Origin: Mycobacterium sp.
GTDB lineage: Bacteria; Actinomycetota; Actinomycetes; Mycobacteriales; Mycobacteriaceae
Length of the DNA: 10,725 nucleotides
Direction: 5' to 3'
NCBI GenBank assembly: GCA_023264755.1
Contig: JAHFVB010000114.1
Span: 1 to 10,725 of the forward strand
Of the stretch, positions 7,801 through 10,725 are shown piece after piece. Numbering within the stretch: the stretch's first letter is position 1; each line of letters opens with the position of its first letter. A model generated the notes under the pieces. It was not told the DNA's origin and did not search any database. It worked only from the letters and a program-made list of their open reading frames with translations. Both the position numbers and the translations under genes were made by a program.

Positions 7801-10277
7801 GCTTCGCCCAGCGACTGCCCAACGAGCGCACCGGGTTTCGCGCCATGCGCCTTGAGCAGCTCGCCGAGCGCGACCTGGATCGCGAAGATGACGACCTGGG
7901 TGGTCTCGATGCCGTAGTCCTGCGAGTCGTCGAGGATGAGCTCGACGATGGAGTACCCGAGCTCGTCCTGCACCAGGGCGTCGACCTTGTTGATCCACTC
8001 GGCGAAGGTCTCGTCGCACAGGTACAGGCTCTTGCCCATCTTGCGGTGCTGCGCACCGAATCCGGCCAGCACCCACACCGGCCCGTTCGTGACGGGTCCG
8101 TCGGCGGCCAGCACCAGCGGGCTCTGCTTGCCCTCGGCCAGCGCCCGCAGTCCCTTGACAGCCTCGTCGTGATCGTGGGCCAACACCACGGCGCGGGAGC
8201 GGCCGTGGTTGCGCCGCGACAGGGAGCGACCGATCGACTCCAGCGACGAGGCTCGGCCCGCTTCGCTGTCGATCCAGTCGGCCAGCTCGGCGGCGGTCGC
8301 CCGCTTGCGCGAGGTCAGGAAGCCCGAAACTGCCAGTGGCACCAGCGGCTTCGTCGGATTCTCGGTCTCGGCGGCCGCGAGCTCTTCGCGGGCGAGCTCG
8401 AGCAGCCGCAGCGCCTCGTCGGTCAGGCCGGGCAGTTCGGGCTCGGCCTCGGCTGCGGCGGCGGGTACGTCCAACGCGTCATCGTCGTCGTCGACGAACT
8501 CGCCGTACTCGTCCATCCGCACGCCGCCCACGTACACCGCATCGGAGTCCGGCTTCGCCTGTTCCGCAACGGCTTCGGCCACGGGTTCCGGCTCGACCAG
8601 ATCGGACGGCAGCACCTCGCGCAGCACCAGGTGGGCATTGGCGCCACCGAAGCCGAAGCCGGACACGCCGGCGATGGCGTGGCCGCTGTAGCGCGGCCAG
8701 TCGGTGACGGTGTCGTTGACCTTGAGATGGATCTTGTCGAACTCGATGTACGGGTTGGGGCCCGTGTAGTTGATCGAAGGCGGCAGCTTGTCGTTCTTGA
8801 GCGACAGCGCCACCTTGGCCAGGCTGGCCGCACCGGCGGCCGACTCCAGGTGTCCCACATTGGATTTCACCGCACCGAGCAGGGCGGGCTGGTCGGCCGC
8901 GCGGCCCTTGCCGACGACACGGCCCAACGCATCGGCCTCGATCGGGTCACCGAGGATGGTGCCGGTGCCGTGCGCCTCGACGTAGTCGACGGTGCGCGGA
9001 TCGATGCCGGCGTCCTGGTAGGCCTTGCGCAGCACGTCGGCCTGGGCGTCCGGGTTGGGAGCCAAGAGTCCGTTGGACCGGCCGTCGTGGTTGACCGCAC
9101 TGCCCGCGATGACGGCGATGATCTCGTCACCGTCGCGACGGGCGTCGGCCACGCGCTTGAGCACCATCATGCCGCCGCCCTCGGAGCGGGCGTAGCCGTT
9201 GGCGTCCTGCGAGAACGACTTGCAGCGGCCGTCCGGCGCCAGCACGCCGCCGACCTCGTCGAAGCCCAGCGTCACCATCGGGGTGATCATCGCGTTGACG
9301 CCGCCGGCGAGCACCACGTCGACGTCGCCGGCGCGCAGCGCCTTGACGCCCTCGTGCACCGCCACCAACGACGAGGAGCACGCCGTGTCGATCGACATCG
9401 ACGGCCCGCGGAAGTCGTAGAAGTACGACACGCGGTTGGCGATGATCGAGCTGGCGGTGCCGGTGATGGCATACGGATGGGCCGCGTTGGGATCGGCGAT
9501 GCTCAGGAACGTGTAGTCGTTGTTCGAGCTACCGACGTAGACGCCGACACTCTCGCCGCGCAGGCTCGACGCCGGAATCCTGGCGTGCTCCAACGCTTCC
9601 CAGGTGAGTTCCAGGGCCATCCGCTGCTGCGGATCGATGTTGTCGGCCTCCATCTTCGACAGTGCGAAGAACTCGGAGTCGAAACCCTTGATGTCCGTCA
9701 GGTAGCCGCCACGGGTGTGCGCCTTGGCCACTCGCTCGGCGATCCGCGGCTCGACCAGGAACTCCTCCCAGCGGCCCTCCGGCAGGTCCGAACTGGAGTC
9801 CTGGCCCGCCAGCAGCGCCTGCCACATTTGGTCGGGAGTGTTGAGGTCGCCCGGATACCGCGTGCCGATACCGACGATCGCGATGTCCTCGACGCCCTCC
9901 GGACGCGACCAGTCGAAGTCGTCGCCGGTGGCGTGCTCATCCTCCGGCTCGCCCTCGACGATCACCGTCGCCAGCGACTCGATGGTCGGGTTGCGGAACA
10001 CGACGGTGGCCGTCAGCGTGACGCCGGTGAGGTCCTCGATGTCGCTGGCCATCGCCACCGCATCGCGCGAGGACAGACCCAGCTCCACCATCGGCGCGGA
10101 CTCGTCGATCTTGTCGGCCGGCTGTCCGGTGGCGTCGGCAATCCAGTTGCGCAGCCACGTCCGCAACTCCGGCACCGATATGTCGGTGCGCGCGGGGCGC
10201 TCCTCGGCAACCCCGGAGGCTTCAGCACCCTCGGATACGGCGATTTCGATCTGCGAGTTATCTTCTGCGTCAGCCAT
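4857..10277 (-). CDS. pks13: Polyketide synthase Pks13 (mycolic acid condensase)
   Basis: Pks13 catalyses the Claisen condensation of a FadD32-activated meromycolate with an AccD4-derived carboxyacyl chain, then transfers the product to trehalose. Numbering is from ATG 10277 (1806 aa). Domains in order: ACP1 (about 35-110, phosphopantetheine Ser70 in ELGLSSRD); ketosynthase (about 130-555, Cys300 in DTACSSS, His436 in EAHGTGT, His476 in NVGHLE); acyltransferase (about 733-1040, Ser822 in GQSLGEA, Arg847); ACP2 (about 1245-1325, Ser1283 in GLDSLM); a linker; a carrier-like segment (about 1439-1515); and thioesterase (about 1535-1780, Ser1599 in GWSLGG, Asp1626, His1765 in GGEHIQA). No KR, DH or ER domain is present, as expected. 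An in-frame GTG at 10283 would add two residues, but the Shine-Dalgarno fits ATG 10277. The protein is about 70 residues longer than the 1733-aa M. tuberculosis enzyme, largely from a bigger ACP2-TE linker and a duplicated C-terminal octapeptide. Confidence 0.98.
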   Translation of the reverse strand: MADAEDNSQIEIAVSEGAEASGVAEERPARTDISVPELRTWLRNWIADATGQPADKIDESAPMVELGLSSRDAVAMASDIEDLTGVTLTATVVFRNPTIESLATVIVEGEPEDEHATGDDFDWSRPEGVEDIAIVGIGTRYPGDLNTPDQMWQALLAGQDSSSDLPEGRWEEFLVEPRIAERVAKAHTRGGYLTDIKGFDSEFFALSKMEADNIDPQQRMALELTWEALEHARIPASSLRGESVGVYVGSSNNDYTFLSIADPNAAHPYAITGTASSIIANRVSYFYDFRGPSMSIDTACSSSLVAVHEGVKALRAGDVDVVLAGGVNAMITPMVTLGFDEVGGVLAPDGRCKSFSQDANGYARSEGGGMMVLKRVADARRDGDEIIAVIAGSAVNHDGRSNGLLAPNPDAQADVLRKAYQDAGIDPRTVDYVEAHGTGTILGDPIEADALGRVVGKGRAADQPALLGAVKSNVGHLESAAGAASLAKVALSLKNDKLPPSINYTGPNPYIEFDKIHLKVNDTVTDWPRYSGHAIAGVSGFGFGGANAHLVLREVLPSDLVEPEPVAEAVAEQAKPDSDAVYVGGVRMDEYGEFVDDDDDALDVPAAAAEAEPELPGLTDEALRLLELAREELAAAETENPTKPLVPLAVSGFLTSRKRATAAELADWIDSEAGRASSLESIGRSLSRRNHGRSRAVVLAHDHDEAVKGLRALAEGKQSPLVLAADGPVTNGPVWVLAGFGAQHRKMGKSLYLCDETFAEWINKVDALVQDELGYSIVELILDDSQDYGIETTQVVIFAIQVALGELLKAHGAKPGALVGQSLGEAAAAYFSGGLSLVDATRTICSRSHLMGEGEAMLFGDYIRLMALVEYSADEIKTVFSDYPDLEVCVYAAPTQTVIGGPPAQVDAIIARAESEGKFARKFQTKGASHTQQMDPLLGELAAELQGIAAQPLQTPYFSTVHEGSYIRPGGDPIHDVDYWKKGLRHSVYFTHGIRNAVDNGHTTFLELAPNPVALMQVGLTTASAGLHDAQLIATLARKQDEVDSMTTAMAQLFTYGHDLDFRTLFSRGEYADVPPTRFKRKPHWLDVRFSTDGSNVAPGAHVAMPDGRHVWEFAPRGTPDLGALVKAAAAQVLPDAKVTAFEQRAVPADDSRLVTTLTRHPGGATVQVHSRIGESFTLVYDAIVTRGGQATALPTAVGAGTAVEATPSAPVEEVAEEPADDAAILQDNLTAGAGLAAGFAKWSPDSGETIGQRLGTIVGSAMGYEPEDLPWEVPLIELGLDSLMAVRIKNRVEYDFDMPPIQLTAVRDANLYAVEKLIEYAIEHRDEVELLAEAQKTQTAEEIAAAQAELMGGATTVAELEERLTQKAAEVHAAAEAPAEPSVEQLEIPPPPTSPTGPGLPAPPTNPAGPASEKPSAAGLAAKVLTQEAVTEALGADVPPRDAAERVTFATWAIVTGKSPGGIFNELPSVSADVAEKLAERLSERADGTITAEQVTSARTIQDLATVVRELMDAGELDGFVRTIRARPEGSTRTPVFVFHPAGGSTVVYEPLLKRLPPDTPMYGFERVEGSVEERAALYLPKLREIQGDGPYILVGWSLGGALAYACAIGLKRAGADVQFVGLIDMVRPGEEVPQTKEETRARWDRYALFASRTFNVEIPEIPYEQLEDLDDEGQVRFVLDAVKDAGVDIPGGIIEHQRTSYLDNRLLETADIQPYDGHVTLYMADRYHDDAIFFEPRYGIRQPDGGWGEFVEDLEIVPIGGEHIQAIDEPYIAKVGAHMSQAINQIQSQAINQTQVSDRDAKEK
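4861..4868 (-). promoter_or_regulatory. Shine-Dalgarno for accD4, inside the end of pks13
   Basis: On the minus strand the sequence is AAGGAGAA, 9 nt before the GTG at 4851. It overlaps the last codons of pks13, just before its TAG. It decides the accD4 start and suggests that ribosomes finishing pks13 can reinitiate on accD4. Confidence 0.8.
4892..4939 (-). repeat. 24-bp in-frame tandem duplication in the 3' end of pks13
   Basis: Two adjacent 24-bp units (4892-4915 and 4916-4939) share an identical 19-nt core, 4892-4910 and 4916-4934. The period equals eight codons. The encoded octapeptides are SQAINQIQ (residues 1782-1789) and SQAINQTQ (1790-1797), at the very end of the protein beyond the thioesterase fold. 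As I recall it, the M. tuberculosis Pks13 tail has one roughly equivalent segment (SRALGQIE). Confidence 0.9.
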
Positions 10278-10282
10278 TTTCA

Positions 10283-10289
10283 CTCTTCC
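10283..10289 (-). promoter_or_regulatory. Shine-Dalgarno for pks13
   Basis: On the minus strand the sequence is GGAAGAG, ending 5 nt before the ATG at 10277. Its last G is the first base of the in-frame GTG at 10283, so it cannot serve that codon. This favours the ATG and the protein start MADAED, like MADVAE in M. tuberculosis. Confidence 0.65.
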
Positions 10290-10302
10290 GCCGCTGCGCG
10301 GC
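10290..10302. other. Small inverted repeat in the fadD32-pks13 gap
   Basis: GCCGC (10290-10294) and GCGGC (10298-10302) can form a 5-bp all-GC hairpin with a 3-nt loop. It lies between the fadD32 stop and directly 5' of the pks13 Shine-Dalgarno. It is too short and lacks the U-run of a standard terminator. It could affect pks13 translation or readthrough, or be chance. Confidence 0.3.
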
Positions 10303-10313
10303 TTGGGTCACGA

Positions 10314-10725
10314 TCAATCGGTCGCATCGGGGAAGTCGTTGGCGACCTTCCCGCTGCGCAGACTGCCGTCGAGGTAGGCCGAGCGGCAGGCTCGGCGACC
10401 GATCTTGCCGCTCGACGTCCGCGGGATGGCTCCCGCAGGCGTGAGCAGCACGTCGCGCACGGTCACCCCATGGCGCACCGCGATGGCGGCGCGGATCTCG
10501 TCGGCAACCGGCCCGAGGTCCATCTTGTGGGCCCCGGGTGCCCGTTCCGCGACGATGACGAGCTGTTCGGAGGTGTCCTCCTGGTCACGCTTGAGACCAG
10601 CGTGCACGTTGTCGAACACCTCGTCGGGCAGCTGGTTGGCCGGCACCGAGAAGGCCGCGACGAAGCCGGTGCGCAGCGCGCGGCTGGCCTCTTGCGCCGA
10701 GTACTCGATGTCCTGCGGGTAGTGG
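10314..10725 (-). CDS. fadD32: Long-chain fatty acyl-AMP ligase FadD32, C-terminal 136 residues (5' end outside window)
   Basis: The frame is open from the right edge to the TGA at 10316-10314, giving 136 residues of C-terminal subdomain. FadD32 adenylates meromycolic acid and transfers it to ACP1 of Pks13 in the cytoplasm. Visible hallmarks are [13 protein letters not shown] at the edge (window residues 1-13), and the ANL-superfamily A10 motif [10 protein letters not shown] (101-110) with conserved Lys107, followed by [16 protein letters not shown]. The M. tuberculosis enzyme is 637 aa, so about four fifths of the gene lies outside. Identity rests on this C-terminal sequence and on its position 36 nt before pks13, the conserved gene order in mycolate producers. 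The GTG codon at 10646 is internal, not a start. Confidence 0.95.
   Translation of the reverse strand, partial: HYPQDIEYSAQEASRALRTGFVAAFSVPANQLPDEVFDNVHAGLKRDQEDTSEQLVIVAERAPGAHKMDLGPVADEIRAAIAVRHGVTVRDVLLTPAGAIPRTSSGKIGRRACRSAYLDGSLRSGKVANDFPDATD

Noticed and set aside
10278..10313. Separate pks13 promoter in the fadD32-pks13 gap
   Set aside because: The 36-nt gap holds no convincing -10/-35 pair, and the gene order is a known operon in mycobacteria.
1..10725. Mobile element, CRISPR, toxin-antitoxin, phage or defence system
   Set aside because: All bases are accounted for by seven genes with short gaps. I found no transposase, terminal repeats, spacer array, integrase or tRNA/attachment site.

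Overview
The window is high-GC actinobacterial DNA carrying the mycolic-acid condensation locus fadD32-pks13-accD4 on the minus strand. This locus is specific to mycolate-producing Mycobacteriales. Several features point to a mycobacterium, probably an environmental or rapid-growing species and not the M. tuberculosis complex: Pks13 and AccD4 resemble my recollection of the M. tuberculosis proteins very closely, and there is a PknF-type kinase. The species call is inference.

Layout, in minus-strand transcription order from the right edge: the C-terminal 136 residues of FadD32 (fatty acyl-AMP ligase, truncated by the window edge); a 36-nt gap; complete pks13 (1806 aa from the preferred ATG); a 5-nt gap; complete accD4 (529 aa, GTG start); a 44-nt gap; a DUF4331-family protein (336 aa); a 19-nt gap; and a transmembrane Ser/Thr protein kinase with a PknF-like extracytoplasmic domain (470 aa). 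A plus-strand DUF2855 gene, cut at its 5' end by the left edge, converges on the kinase gene. The two share a single CTAG that supplies both stop codons. No stretch above 50 nt is non-coding, and I see no RNA gene, mobile element, CRISPR array or origin.

The first three genes form one known biochemical unit. FadD32 activates the meromycolic acid as an acyl-adenylate and loads it on the N-terminal carrier domain of Pks13. AccD4, with biotinylated and accessory carboxylase subunits encoded elsewhere, carboxylates the long alpha-chain acyl-CoA. Pks13 condenses the two chains into the alpha-alkyl beta-ketoacyl precursor of mycolic acid, and its thioesterase domain transfers the product to trehalose.

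The less ordinary parts are the two downstream codirectional genes. A DUF4331 protein of unknown role and a sensor-type Ser/Thr kinase sit where M. tuberculosis has (from memory) an IS1557 copy. Within Pks13 I note an in-frame 24-bp tandem duplication in the C-terminal tail, an enlarged Ala/Pro-rich linker, and a carrier-like segment before the thioesterase that lacks the normal serine motif. I did not find a convincing new defence, mobile or biosynthetic system; the best novelty candidate is a possible regulatory link between the kinase/DUF4331 pair and mycolate condensation.
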